Assembly: GCA_964036045.1 (NCBI GenBank)
Contig: OZ038378.1
Coordinates: forward strand, 180,352,288 to 180,416,287
Length of the DNA: 64,000 nt
Reading direction: 5' to 3'
Source: Eutreptiella sp. 'Long Island Sound 2002'
Lineage: Eukaryota > Euglenozoa > Euglenophyceae > Eutreptiales > Eutreptiaceae
Shown here: positions 1 to 12,100 of the stretch, piece after piece
Layout of the letters: every line of letters begins with the position of its first letter
How positions within the stretch are numbered: position 1 is the stretch's first letter
The notes under the pieces: model-generated
What the model was told of the DNA's origin: nothing
Databases searched by the model: none
What the model saw: only the letters and a program-made list of their open reading frames with translations
Translations under genes and position numbers: made by a program

Positions 1-1429
1 GCCACCCCCCCCCCCCCCCCTCCCGCAGGGGGGGGGAGCAGCGTTGAAGGAGAGCGGTCTGGGCGGTGTGACGGGCAGGACCATAGTTGGTCCCACTCGG
101 GCCACGAAGCGGTCCGGAAAGTTGTTTTTGTCCCCCAGCAGTGAGGACGAAGGACCAACACGTATTCAAAGTTGTTGTGCCTGACCCCCCCACCCCCCAC
201 GGCCCCCTAACCCCCCCCCCCCCCAAAACAGCCCCCCCCAGTGGCCCAGATAGCTGGGGGGCGTTTCGCAGCGGGACCGGTTTCGACTGCCGCCCCCCTC
301 CCCCCGTGCTACTGACTTTCGGGGGCGACAGGAGCGAGGGTTATGCAGTAGCACATGATGTGGGGCTGATTCCTGATAAAAGCCAGCTCCCCTGCCGGGC
401 ACTAGTGGCATGTCTTACCCTGACCCCCCCACTCCTCCACGTACCTTCCGCACCGTCGGGTTTGTTGCCGACCGCAGTCGCTGAGCCGCCACCGCCGTTG
501 GTCAATCGCCAACCGCCGTCGATTGGCAGCCCGTCCAGAAGGGATTGGGCTCTGAAGGACCCCCCTGTTGCTCCCTCCAATCGCAAGACCTCCCTACTGC
601 ATGGATGGCCTCAGGACTGTGTGGGCCGCAACACAGATGTAGAACACTGGGTGATCCGCAAACCCCTAGCCCTGTGTTACATCTCCCACGTGTGGTGGTG
701 GTTAGCACCCTCCAAACTTCGCTGTCTCAGGAAACTGCTGTGAAGCAACCTACCGGCACTTTGGGGGGGGGCGCCAAGGAAGTGAAGCAGCACCTGTGAG
801 ATGAGGGATAACTGTCCCACGCTCACCTACCGATATTGCTTTTCCCATTGTTTTTGGGCAAACACTGTACACAGTTTCCTCCTGAAAACCCAAACCCGTG
901 CTGCACCCGGAAGTACTGAGTGGTACACTGGACCTTCATGGCAAACCCCCCAAGTGCACCCAGCACTGACCACCGGAAGGTCTTTGTGTAGTTGTCGTTT
1001 GTGTGGCTGGGACGTTCGCAGTGATTGCTTTGCAAAGTAGTCGGGATCAATGGGGAAAAGCTCCAAGCATATCAACATATTGTGTGCATTGCCGTGGCAG
1101 TCAATTTGGATTGTGCCCTGGTCACTGTGGATTGCGTTGCTGCGAGTGCACTGTGCAGGAAGGACTGAGGTATGACCAGGTGGCATGTCGGGCGGGGAAT
1201 GGGCCAAGGAGAGTCGGGTGGTGGGGACCGGATCATGAGATGGAGCAGGCAGTGGGTCGGCCATTGAATCTGGACACCTCCCAAGGGAAGACGTCAGTCG
1301 GTAGGTCCTTCGGCGGATGTACATGCACTGGCATCTACCAGGCATCTGTGCCTACCATCTCTTCGCAGTGTATCCAAGGGTGACTGCAAACCTACCAATC
1401 CATTAGCGCCACGCCGCAGGAGCTCCGGG
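1..1429. other. low-complexity flank, no gene recognised
   Basis: Poly-C tracts (near 6-20 and 196-240), pyrimidine-rich runs and mixed ORFs with no recognisable domain. Around 489-530 there is a cluster of CCGCCGTTGG/CCAACCGCCG half-sites that recurs near 20.7, 57.35 and 58.15 kb. I see no convincing exon before 1430. Confidence 0.5.
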
Positions 1430-1709
1430 ATGTCTTCCTTTGGGGAGCGCAGGAGCGCAGGGGAGAGGCCCCGGCGTAGAAGCTCTGCAGTGTCGTGGAT
1501 GGATGGGTTGGACAAGGAGCCGCCGGACTTTGACGTGGTTGACGAGGGCAGGCAGGCGAAGGAGCGGCCATCTGCAGATATCCCCTTATCCCCACCAACA
1601 AAACGGCGTGCATCAGAAGTGGATTGGATGGGTCCTTTCGATAAGGATCCCGACGCGGAGCTCCTGGATGAACATGGACGGCCCATCACGGGCAGACCCG
1701 TGCGACCAG
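1430..1709 (+). CDS. module exon 1 (candidate initiating exon), two fused modules
   Basis: Unrecognised protein. The frame opens at ATG 1430 and runs 93 codons plus one base to a donor after CCAG at 1709/1710 (gtctga). It holds a diverged module (RRRSSAVSWMDGLDKEPP, roughly residues 15-32) followed by a typical one (KRRASEVDWMGPFDKDP ... GRPITGRPVRPG). The second half alone has a phase-1 acceptor (ctgcag, exon from 1578), so an intron could end there. The frame is also open upstream of 1430 (PRRRSSG...), so the true start is unsure. RRxS matches a basophilic kinase consensus. Belongs to the same module family as the exons from 20 to 44 kb. Confidence 0.55.
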
Positions 1710-2470
1710 GTCTGAGTGCGTCATGATATGATACGATATTCCTTCTGTGCTTGGCATACGTGATGTAGTGCTCCTGATTTGTACTGCGTTGCATCAGTGC
1801 CTCAAAGTGAACACATTCTACTGCCGTGTATTCCTGTGTGCTGATGATGTCGTGCCTGATAGTGTGTGCTGTCAATGCGCACTCCCAGCGTTACCACCGT
1901 GACCTGCTGTGCCCTGCTTCACACATTGTTGCGGTTCCCTGTTTTGCGATGCCCTCCAAGGACGTATGCGGATGAACTTGCATGTCGAACACCCAACCCA
2001 TGCCAAGGGGGAGGAGCAGTGTTTTCAATAGGCGGTTGTCACCACAAGACATGTTCTCTCTGGGCGTGGCCCCAAGACGGAAGGGGTTTTTCTCATTTTC
2101 GGTGTGGCCCTGATACGCCAGGGGACATGCAGCCACAATCCACACTGCCTTTAAGTGTGTCCCCGATGTGGCAGGTGCTCCTCCTGTCGCCCGGCCCCGT
2201 GAACGATGCTTTGGCTTGATGTCTTCGTGTGCCAGGTGCCCGTGGTGTGTCAGGCCCTTGTCTGTGGTTGTCAGTGGTTGAAGCCCCTGACTCCAGCCCC
2301 GAACAACGGCCTGCTAACAGTGTGAATTCATCATCATTTGCCCCATTTTGTTTTCACTCGTGGTGGATGGGGAACGGGTTTTGCCCCTGGGGCGCGCTGT
2401 TTGTACGCGATCAGTGTGGCGTGTCCATGGCACGTCTTTTGTGTCACCGGCCGTCCTGTTGTGCCCCCAG
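1710..2470. other. intron or spacer
   Basis: Between two module exons. A stretch near 1748-1775 (tacgtgatgtagtgctcctga) recurs with changes near 4191-4212, just before the next exon region. Nothing else recognised. Confidence 0.4.
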
Positions 2471-2541
2471 ATAAGAGGCGCCCATCAGAAGTGGATTGGA
2501 TGGATCGCGACAAAGACCCCACGGCCGCCACGCTGCTGGAT
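2471..2541 (+). CDS. module exon 2, truncated by assembly gap
   Basis: Acceptor tgcccccag at 2462-2470, phase 1. Reads KRRPSEVDWMDRDKDPTAATLLD and then enters the gap. Nearly identical at protein level to the exon at 4560. Both lack one residue (MDRDKDP instead of MGPFDKDP), so they are sister copies. The 3' half is missing from the assembly. Confidence 0.7.
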
Positions 2542-2741
2542 NNNNNNNNNNNNNNNNNNNNNNNNNNNNNNNNNNNNNNNNNNNNNNNNNNNNNNNNNNN
2601 NNNNNNNNNNNNNNNNNNNNNNNNNNNNNNNNNNNNNNNNNNNNNNNNNNNNNNNNNNNNNNNNNNNNNNNNNNNNNNNNNNNNNNNNNNNNNNNNNNNN
2701 NNNNNNNNNNNNNNNNNNNNNNNNNNNNNNNNNNNNNNNNN
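2542..2741. other. assembly gap (200 N)
   Basis: Exactly 200 N, a common placeholder for a gap of unknown length. It cuts module exon 2 and abuts the start of the telomere-tailed repeat, so true exon and intron order here is not known. Confidence 0.98.
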
Positions 2742-3724
2742 AGGGACATCAGAATGATTCACACATTGATGGCTCTTGACAAAAATGAAATTAGCTTGCA
2801 AGTGAACCCCATCACCACGAGGCCCACTTTCAAGGCTTTTTGGACTTCTGAGGGGCCAAAATGCCCCAAAATGGGTTCAAAATGGGCTCATTTCACCCGT
2901 TTGTGCACCCCAAATGGTCTCGGATGAGGTTTGGAAAAATGCGTTTTTGACCCATTTTTGACCCATTTTTGGTCCCAAAACAGCCCATTTTCAAGGCATT
3001 TTGGGATTTTCGGAGGACCAAAATGGGCCACCACAAGCTCAAAACGGTCCAAAAACACTTGTTTTAGCGTCGCACATGGTCTAGGATCATTTTTGAGAAA
3101 AGTCATCTTTTTGCCCCTACTGGACCCTGTTAACCCATTTGGGCTCCCACCTGTTTGGGCTTGAGCTTGCAGCTTGCAGCCTAGTGGGCCTAGGTATGGG
3201 GGTCTAGGCGTCCGTTTGGGCAGTTCTGAGGGGTGGAAACCACAACAAGTGGGGGGTTGTGGGTGGAGAAGGTGCCCTCGGAATTGCATTTTGAGCCATA
3301 TAGCCAAAGATATGGCCTATTCCTGGTTTGTGGCTGTCGGCATTTGGAGCTTCCAGGGGCCTTTTTGGGCCGTTTCCGGGACATATCATGGAGTTAGAGG
3401 GCCGCAAAGAGCTCGTTGACACGGGGAAGTCAAGCGGCACGTGGAGTGTACCCACCGTTTCCCTTCGCTTGGCCGTTTTGAATGTGTTCCAGGGCTTTTT
3501 TGGCCCAAAAATGGCTGTTTTTGGCCCTAAACTGCAGATTTTGAAACTGAGGTCCGCCACTTGCGAATCCCGTTCCCGGCCGCCACCGTTGAGTTTCTTG
3601 CTCAAACTTTGTGTGATTGTACTTCACACCCATAGGTATCATCCACCAAAATTTCACCCGAATCGGAAGCACCACGACGGAGTTCTAATTTTTACCCATT
3701 TCGCGCGTGCTGCTTGCTTGCTTT

Positions 3725-3761
<37 letters not shown>

Positions 3762-4074
3762 GCTAAACCTGGTAGGTCCACCCTAGACACTAAAAAGGGT
3801 TATAAAACCAAGACTGGTTCCACCAGCTCGGTGACCCTAACCCTAACCCTAATCCTACCCCTAACCCTAGCCCTAGCTCTCACCCATGAGGGAGGGCAAG
3901 GGGAGGTAACGGGAGCCTATGCCCCCCCCCCACTACCCCAAATTGCCCCACCTGGACCCCCCCCCCCAACCGACCCTCCCGACCCCCCCCCCATCGCCCC
4001 TCCCTGAACCCCCCCCCATCGCCCCTCCCTGAACCCCCCCCCCCCCATCGCCCCTCCCTGAACCCCCCCTCCAA

Positions 4075-4113
<39 letters not shown>

Positions 4114-4170
4114 GGGGCCTTCGGCCCACTTCTACTGGGGGGGGAGTCGCGTCTAAAAGCGAGGGGACGG
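2742..4170 (+). repeat. telomere-tailed dispersed repeat, copy A
   Basis: About 1.1 kb of unique-looking core with many AAAATGGGC words, then GCTT microsatellite (3713-3765), CCCTAA-type repeats (3833-3880), C-rich runs of CCCCTCCCTGAACC units, a poly-C tract (4077-4110) and a ggggccttcggccca end. The same order is seen at 34.87-36.09 and 36.09-37.74 kb. ORFs inside are disrupted between copies, so it is not read as coding. Confidence 0.85.
3833..3880. repeat. interstitial telomere-like CCCTAA repeats
   Basis: ccctaaccctaaccctaat followed by degenerate CCTA/CCCTAG units. Similar short tracts close copies B (36073-36092) and C (37220-37245) of the same repeat. Confidence 0.75.
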
Positions 4171-4559
4171 CCCACCCGTGGGCTCGGCGTACGGGATGTA
4201 GTGCTCCTGAGCGAGGGACAGATTTGCCATGGGAGAAGTTGGCGGTTGTGCTGCATTGTTCCCTTCGCATTGTGCAGTTGCATGTTTCTCTTGAACGCAC
4301 CGTGGCCCAAGACCCCCCCCCTCCGGATTTTCGACAAATAGTCGAGGGGATGTCGCAGCGGAACAGGGTCTGGTCGCCTCCTCCCGTGGGCACCAAGGGC
4401 TGTCAATGCTCATGTGGTGGTCCCTTGCCGGCGTTTTTGGCGCATGGGCTTTCCTGGAGTTTACCAATCAATGAATGCACCGGCGAGGGCTCTGCAATGG
4501 TGTGCCCGTGATGGATGCTCACCGCCTGTGCCACTGGTGTGCGCCGTTTGTTCACTCAG
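4171..4559. other. intron or spacer before exon 3
   Basis: No gene recognised. It carries the tacgggatgtagtgctcctga stretch shared with 1748-1775. Confidence 0.4.
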
Positions 4560-4679
4560 ATGGTCCACCAAAGAGGCGCCCATCAGAAGTGGAATGGATG
4601 GATCGCGACAAAGACCCCACGGCCGCCACGCTGCTGGATGAGGATGGACGGCCCATCACTGGAAGACCCGTGCGACCAG
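4560..4679 (+). CDS. module exon 3
   Basis: Bounded by ttcactcag at 4559 and CCAG/gtccga at 4679. 120 bp, phase 1 at both ends. Reads KRRPSEVEWMDRDKDP, then TLLDEDGRPITGRPVRPG. One residue shorter than most modules between WM and DKDP. Last module exon before the minisatellite block. Whether it joins the exons from 20 kb on, or belongs to a separate upstream paralogue, cannot be decided from DNA alone. Confidence 0.75.
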
Positions 4680-5176
4680 GTCCGACAGGAGGGTCGCCAA
4701 GGGGCGCACTGCGCTTTGCGTTGGACAGGCGCCCGTTGCAATGCCGGCCGACAAGGAAGGGCCGTGTGGTTGTTTGATCAGGCCCTCTGTCAGGGAATGT
4801 GTGGCAAGGCACGCACAAAGGGCATGCATCGCAGAACACAAACGTGGGATGAGTCATGGATCCCGGGTTCTTTGCAGGGCGCTCCATGGGGACTGAGTGG
4901 CTCTAAAGGAGCGCTTGCCAAGGTGCCGGGTTACCGGCCAACCAACGGCTGTATTGGGTGTGCGTGCTGATGACCGAGAGTTTTTTTTCAGTTGGGGAGA
5001 GCTCCATTTCTTTGTCTCCAATGCATTGGAAGCAGCGAGCCAGTTCATGCCGCATGGTGCTGCTCCGTCTTGTTTCATGTCCCCATAGCCAAAGAAAGAG
5101 GCACGAGGTGGCACTCAAAGCCTGTCCGTCCTTAGGAGTGCCTCGGCGCTGAGTACTGTTGTGCACGGTGTCGTTA
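4680..5176. other. spacer with unresolved ORFs
   Basis: Both strands are open across about 4897-5088. The + frame contains REFFFSWGELHFF. The - frame continues into the minisatellite and contains HELARCFQCIGDKEMEL. Either could be an exon; neither matches a family I know. No firm call. Confidence 0.25.
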
Positions 5177-8100
5177 TGCTGTATGCCACTGGGGATGTGC
5201 TGTGTGCCGCTGGGGATGTGCTGTATGCCACTGGGGATGTGCTGTATGCCACTGGGGATGTGCTGTATGCCACTGGGGTTGTGCTGTGTGCCACTGGGGT
5301 TGTGCTGTGTGCCACTGGGGTTGTGCTGTATGCCACTGGGGATGTGCTGTGTGCCACTGGGGTTGTGCTGTGTGCCACTGGGGTTGTGCTGTGTGCCACT
5401 GGGGTTGTGCTGTATGCCACTGGGGTTGTGCTGTGTGCCACTGGGGATGTGCTGTGTGCCACTGGGGTTGTGCTGTATGCCACTGGGGATGTGCTGTATG
5501 CCACTGGGGTTGTGCTGTGTGCCACTGGGGATGTGCTGTATGCCACTGGGGTTGTGCTGTATGCCACTGGGGTTGTGCTGTGTGCCACTGGGGTTGTGCT
5601 GTGTGCCACTGGGGATGTGCTGTGTGCCACTGGGGTTGTGCTGTATGCCGCTGGGGTTGTGCTGTGTGCCGCTGGGGATGTGCTGTATGCCACTGGGGAT
5701 GTGCTGTATGCCACTGGGGTTGTGCTGTGTGCCACTGGGGTTGTGCTGTGTGCCACTGGGGATGTGCTGTATGCCACTGGGGTTGTGCTGTGTGCCACTG
5801 GGGATGTGCTGTGTGCCACTGGGGTTGTGCTGTATGCCACTGGGGATGTGCTGTATGCCACTGGGGTTGTGCTGTGTGCCACTGGGGATGTGCTGTATGC
5901 CACTGGGGTTGTGCTGTATGCCACTGGGGTTGTGCTGTGTGCCACTGGGGTTGTGCTGTGTGCCACTGGGGATGTGCTGTGTGCCACTGGGGTTGTGCTG
6001 TATGCCACTGGGGATGTGCTGTATGCCGCTGGGGATGTGCTGTATGCCACTGGGGATGTGCTGTATGCCACTGGGGATGTGCTGTATGCCACTGGGGATG
6101 TGCTGTATGCCACTGGGGTTTTGCTGTATGCCACTGGGGTTGTGCTGTATGCCACTGGGGATGTGCTGTATGCCACTGGGGTTGTGCTGTGTGCCACTGG
6201 GGTTGTGCTGTGTGCCACTGGGGTTGTGCTGTATGCCACTGGGGATGTGCTGTATGCCGCTGGGGATGTGCTGTATGCCACTGGGGATGTGCTGTATGCC
6301 ACTGGGGTTGTGCTGTATGCCACTGGGGATGTGCTGTATGCCACTGGGGATGTGCTGTATGCCACTGGGGATGTGCTGTATGCCGCTGGGGATGTGCTGT
6401 ATGCCACTGGGGTTGTGCTGTGTGCCACTGGGGATGTGCTGTATGCCACTGGGGATGTGCTGTATGCCACTGGGGATGTGCTGTATGCCACTGGGGATGT
6501 GCTGTATGCCACTGGGGATGTGCTGTATGCCACTGGGGATGTGCTGTGTGCCGCTGGGGATGTGCTGTATGCCGCTGGGGATGTGCTGTATGCCACTGGG
6601 GTTGTGCTGTATGCCACTGGGGTTGTGCTGTGTGCCACTGGGGTTGTGCTGTGTGCCACTGGGGTTGTGCTGTGTGCCACTGGGGTTGTGCTGTATGCCA
6701 CTGGGGATGTGCTGTATGCCACCGGGGTTGTGCTGTATGCCACTGGGGATGTGCTGTATGCCACTGGGGATGTGCTGTATGCCACTGGGGATGTGCTGTA
6801 TGCCACTGGGGTTTTGCTGTATGCCACTGGGGTTGTGCTGTATGCCACTGGGGATGTGCTGTATGCCACTGGGGTTGTGCTGTGTGCCACTGGGGTTGTG
6901 CTGTGTGCCACTGGGGTTGTGCTGTATGCCACTGGGGATGTGCTGTATGCCGCTGGGGATGTGCTGTATGCCACTGGGGATGTGCTGTATGCCACTGGGG
7001 ATGTGCTGTATGCCGCTGGGGATGTGCTGTATGCCACTGGGGATGTGCTGTATGCCACTGGGGATGTGCTGTATGCCACTGGGGATGTGCTGTATGCCAC
7101 TGGGGTTGTGCTGTGTGCCACTGGGGATGTGCTGTATGCCACTGGGGATGTGCTGTATGCCACTGGGGATGTGCTGTATGCCACTGGGGATGTGCTGTAT
7201 GCCACTGGGGATGTGCTGTATGCCGCTGGGGTTGTGCTGTATGCCACTGGGGTTGTGCTGTATGCCGCTGGGGATGTGCTGTGTGCCACTGGGGTTGTGC
7301 TGTATGCCACTGGGGATGTGCTGTATGCCACTGGGGATGTGCTGTATGCCACTGGGGATGTGCTGTATGCCACTGGGGATGTGCTGTATGCCACTCGGGA
7401 TGTGCTGTATGCCACTGGGGTTGTGCTGTATGCCACTGGGGCTGTGCTGTATGCCGCTGGGGATGTGCTGTGTGCCACTGGGGATGTGCTGTATGCCAGT
7501 GGGGATGTGCTGTATGCCGCTGGGGATGTGCTGTATGCCACTGGGGTTGTGCTGTATGCCACTGGGGTTGTGCTGTGTGCCACTGGGGTTGTGCTGTATG
7601 CCACTGGGGATGTGCTGTATGCCACTGGGGATGTGCTGTATGCCACTGGGGATGTGCTGTATGCCGCTGGGGATGTGCTGTATGCCGCTGGGGATGTGCT
7701 GTATGCCACTGGGGATGTGCTGTATGCCACTGGGGTTGTGCTGTATGCCGCTGGGGTTGTGCTGTATGCCACTGGGGTTGTGCTGTATGCCACTGGGGTT
7801 GTGCTGTATGCCACTGGGGTTGTGCTGTATGCCACTGGGGTTGTGCTGTATGCCACTGGGGTTGTGCTGTATGCCACTGGGGTTGTGCTGTATGCCACTG
7901 GGGATGTGCTGTGTGCCACTGGGGTTGTGCTGTATGCCACTGGGGTTGTGCTGTATGCCACTGGGGTTGTGCTGTATGCCACTGGGGATGTGCTGTATGC
8001 CACTGGGGATGTGCTGTATGCCGCTGGGGATGTGCTGTGGGCCACTGGGGATGTGCTGTATGCCACTGGGGTTTTGCTGTATGCCACTGGGGTTGTGCTG

Positions 8101-11100
8101 TGTGCCACTGGGGTTGTGCTGTATGCCACTGGGGATGTGCTGTATGCCGCTGGGGATGTGCTGTATGCCACTGGGGTTGTGCTGTATGCCACTGGGGTTG
8201 TGCTGTGTGCCACTGGGGTTTTGCTGTATGCCACTGGGGTTTTGCTGTATGCCACTGGGGTTGTGCTGTATGCCACTGGGGTTGTGCTGTGTGCCACTGG
8301 GGTTGTGCTGTGTGCCACTGGGGATGTGCTGTGTGCCACTGGGGTTGTGCTGTATGCCACTGGGGATGTGCTGTATGCCACTGGGGTTGTGCTGTGTGCC
8401 ACTGGGGATGTGCTGTATGCCACTGGGGTTGTGCTGTATGCCACTGGGGTTGTGCTGTGTGCCACTGGGGTTGTGCTGTGTGCCACTGGGGATGTGCTGT
8501 GTGCCACTGGGGTTGTGCTGTATGCCACTGGGGTTGTGCTGTGTGCCACTGGGGTTGTGCTGTGTGCCACTGGGGTTGTGCTGTATGCCACTGGGGTTGT
8601 GCTGTGTGCCACTGGGGATGTGCTGTGTGCCACTGGGGTTGTGCTGTATGCCACTGGGGATGTGCTGTATGCCACTGGGGTTGTGCTGTGTGCCACTGGG
8701 GATGTGCTGTATGCCACTGGGGATGTGCTGTATGCCACTGGGGTTGTGCTGTGTGCCACTGGGGTTGTGCTGTGTGCCACTGGGGATGTGCTGTGTGCCA
8801 CTGGGGTTGTGCTGTATGCCACTGGGGATGTGCTGTATGCCGCTGGGGATGTGCTGTATGCCACTGGGGATGTGCTGTATGCCACTGGGGATGTGCTGTA
8901 TGCCACTGGGGATGTGCTGTATGCCACTGGGGTTTTGCTGTATGCCACTGGGGTTGTGCTGTATGCCACTGGGGATGTGCTGTATGCCACTGGGGTTGTG
9001 CTGTGTGCCACTGGGGTTGTGCTGTGTGCCACTGGGGTTGTGCTGTATGCCACTGGGGATGTGCTGTATGCCGCTGGGGATGTGCTGTATGCCACTGGGG
9101 ATGTGCTGTATGCCACTGGGGTTGTGCTGTATGCCACTGGGGATGTGCTGTATGCCACTGGGGATGTGCTGTATGCCACTGGGGATGTGCTGTATGCCGC
9201 TGGGGATGTGCTGTATGCCACTGGGGTTGTGCTGTGTGCCACTGGGGATGTGCTGTATGCCACTGGGGATGTGCTGTATGCCACTGGGGATGTGCTGTAT
9301 GCCACTGGGGATGTGCTGTATGCCACTGGGGATGTGCTGTATGCCACTGGGGATGTGCTGTGTGCCGCTGGGGATGTGCTGTATGCCGCTGGGGATGTGC
9401 TGTATGCCACTGGGGTTGTGCTGTATGCCACTGGGGTTGTGCTGTGTGCCACTGGGGTTGTGCTGTGTGCCACTGGGGTTGTGCTGTGTGCCACTGGGGT
9501 TGTGCTGTATGCCACTGGGGATGTGCTGTATGCCACCGGGGTTGTGCTGTATGCCACTGGGGATGTGCTGTATGCCACTGGGGATGTGCTGTATGCCACT
9601 GGGGATGTGCTGTATGCCACTGGGGTTTTGCTGTATGCCACTGGGGTTGTGCTGTATGCCACTGGGGATGTGCTGTATGCCACTGGGGTTGTGCTGTGTG
9701 CCACTGGGGTTGTGCTGTGTGCCACTGGGGTTGTGCTGTATGCCACTGGGGATGTGCTGTATGCCGCTGGGGATGTGCTGTATGCCACTGGGGATGTGCT
9801 GTATGCCACTGGGGATGTGCTGTATGCCGCTGGGGATGTGCTGTATGCCACTGGGGATGTGCTGTATGCCACTGGGGATGTGCTGTATGCCACTGGGGAT
9901 GTGCTGTATGCCACTGGGGTTGTGCTGTGTGCCACTGGGGATGTGCTGTATGCCGCTGGGGATGTGCTGTATGCCACTGGGGATGTGCTGTATGCCACTG
10001 GGGATGTGCTGTATGCCACTGGGGATGTGCTGTATGCCGCTGGGGTTGTGCTGTATGCCACTGGGGTTGTGCTGTATGCCGCTGGGGATGTGCTGTGTGC
10101 CACTGGGGTTGTGCTGTATGCCACTGGGGTTGTGCTGTATGCCACTGGGGTTGTGCTGTATGCCACTGGGGTTGTGCTGTATGCCACTGGGGATGTGCTG
10201 TATGCCACTGGGGTTGTGCTGTATGCCACTGGGGATGTGCTGTATGCCACTGGGGATGTGCTGTATGCCACTGGGGATGTGCTGTATGCCACTGGGGATG
10301 TGCTGTATGCCACTCGGGATGTGCTGTATGCCACTGGGGTTGTGCTGTATGCCACTGGGGCTGTGCTGTATGCCGCTGGGGATGTGCTGTGTGCCACTGG
10401 GGTTGTGCTGTATGCCAGTGGGGATGTGCTGTATGCCGCTGGGGATGTGCTGTATGCCACTGGGGTTGTGCTGTATGCCACTGGGGTTGTGCTGTGTGCC
10501 ACTGGGGTTGTGCTGTATGCCACTGGGGATGTGCTGTATGCCACTGGGGATGTGCTGTATGCCACTGGGGATGTGCTGTATGCCGCTGGGGATGTGCTGT
10601 ATGCCACTGGGGATGTGCTGTATGCCACTGGGGTTGTGCTGTATGCCGCTGGGGTTGTGCTGTATGCCACTGGGGTTGTGCTGTATGCCACTGGGGTTGT
10701 GCTGTATGCCACTGGGGTTGTGCTGTATCCCACTGGGGTTGTGCTGTATGCCACTGGGGTTGTGCTGTATGCCACTGGGGTTGTGCTGTATGCCACTGGG
10801 GATGTGCTGTGTGCCACTGGGGTTGTGCTGTATGCCACTGGGGTTGTGCTGTATGCCACTGGGGTTGTGCTGTATGCCACTGGGGATGTGCTGTATGCCA
10901 CTGGGGATGTGCTGTATGCCGCTGGGGATGTGCTGTATGCCACTGGGGATGTGCTGTATGCCACTGGGGTTTTGCTGTATGCCACTGGGGTTGTGCTGTG
11001 TGCCACTGGGGTTGTGCTGTATGCCACTGGGGATGTGCTGTATGCCGCTGGGGATGTGCTGTATGCCACTGGGGTTGTGCTGTATGCCACTGGGGTTGTG

Positions 11101-11468
11101 CTGTGTGCCACTGGGGTTGTGCTGTATGCCACTGGGGTTTTGCTGTATGCCACTGGGGTTGTGCTGTATGCCACTGGGGTTGTGCTGTGTGCCACTGGGG
11201 TTGTGCTGTATGCCACTGGGGTTGTGCTGTATGCCACTGGGGTTTTGCTGTATGCCACTGGGGTTGTGCTGTATGCCACTGGGGTTTTGCTGTATGCCAC
11301 TGGGGTTGTGCTGTATGCCACTGGGGTTGTGCTGTATGCCACTGGGGTTGTGCTGTATGCCACTGGGGTTGTGCTGTGTGCCACTGGGGTTGTGCTGTAT
11401 GCCACTGGGGTTGTGCTGTATGCCACTGGGGTTGTGCTGTATGCCACTGGGGTTGTGCTGTGTGCCAC
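5177..11468. repeat. 21-bp minisatellite, about 300 units
   Basis: Tandem unit tgtgctgtatgccactgggga with variation at a few positions (GAT/GTT, TAT/TGT, CAC/CGC, GTG/TTG). The 21-bp register never breaks across 6.3 kb, so frames on both strands stay open for about 2,100 codons. A higher-order duplication is visible: the variant pattern from about 6.0-8.2 kb recurs 2,814 bp (134 units) downstream, growing to 2,898 bp (138 units) later in the block. The heptapeptides produced (for example VLYATGV, STTPVAY) are by-products of the unit; I see no sign of a gene. Confidence 0.97.
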
Positions 11469-11848
11469 ACCCCCACTGCTGCCCAGGGGCGCGTGACCTC
11501 ACCGTGGTGTGGGGGTGAAACCGGGGGGGGTCCCCCCCGGGCTAACACGCAATCTGGGGGGTGCCCTGGTCCAGCCGCGGCGGCCAGGGCACGGGATCGC
11601 GCGCCCCACCCCCCGCCGGCCACCGTGGGAGAGCCACGATGGCACAGGGCGGGCTCCACCGGGGGGTGGCGGTATGCGGGAGTAACCCGGGTCCCCCTGT
11701 GACCCAGCCCTCTCCAGGGCTCGTGTGCGCTCCCCTACCCCAACCCACTGCACCTTGTGTTCTGCACAGGTACATCATGGGGTGGGGTTATCGTCCTATC
11801 CGACGCCCGTCCGGGCCTGGGGCACAACCACTATGGCCTTCGGCCAGG

Positions 11849-11917
11849 GGCCTGATGTCACGGGGGGCTACCGGTCCTGCCCTGCGATGCAATGCGGGGC
11901 AACCGTGACATCAGGCC
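11849..11917. other. long perfect hairpin
   Basis: GGCCTGATGTCACGG (11849-11863) pairs perfectly with CCGTGACATCAGGCC (11903-11917). The 39-nt loop can form a second stem (TGCCCTGC with GCGGGGCA) around gatgcaat. A structured RNA or a palindromic DNA site is possible. No known ribozyme core is seen. Confidence 0.7.
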
Positions 11918-12100
11918 TCACAGCCACGCGCCCTGTTGTACCCGGCGGGATGCCTGGACCGGAGCTGGGAGGTGGTGGAATAAAGGGGAGACAGCATCGG
12001 GGTGGAGGTAAGGGCCAGCGCCTGCCGCGACGGTGCTCACTGCGCCGGGGTAATGGCACCTGCCCGCACCCTCGACGTCTGGCTCCCCAGGAATTGCTGT

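Noticed and set aside
2742-3786. Protein-coding reading of the AAAATGGGC-rich core
   Set aside because: ORFs of 130-190 codons exist in copies A, B and C but differ in frame, start and stops between copies, with changes not concentrated at third positions.
3880-4110. Proline-rich or glycine-rich ORFs around poly-C tracts (also 37440-37680)
   Set aside because: Homopolymer-driven; frames differ between copies A and C of the same repeat.
4903-11702. Giant ORFs of about 2,100-2,200 codons on both strands
   Set aside because: The 21-bp unit has no stop in several frames and is a multiple of three, so open frames arise on both strands without selection. No start context, splice pattern or non-repetitive domain supports a gene.
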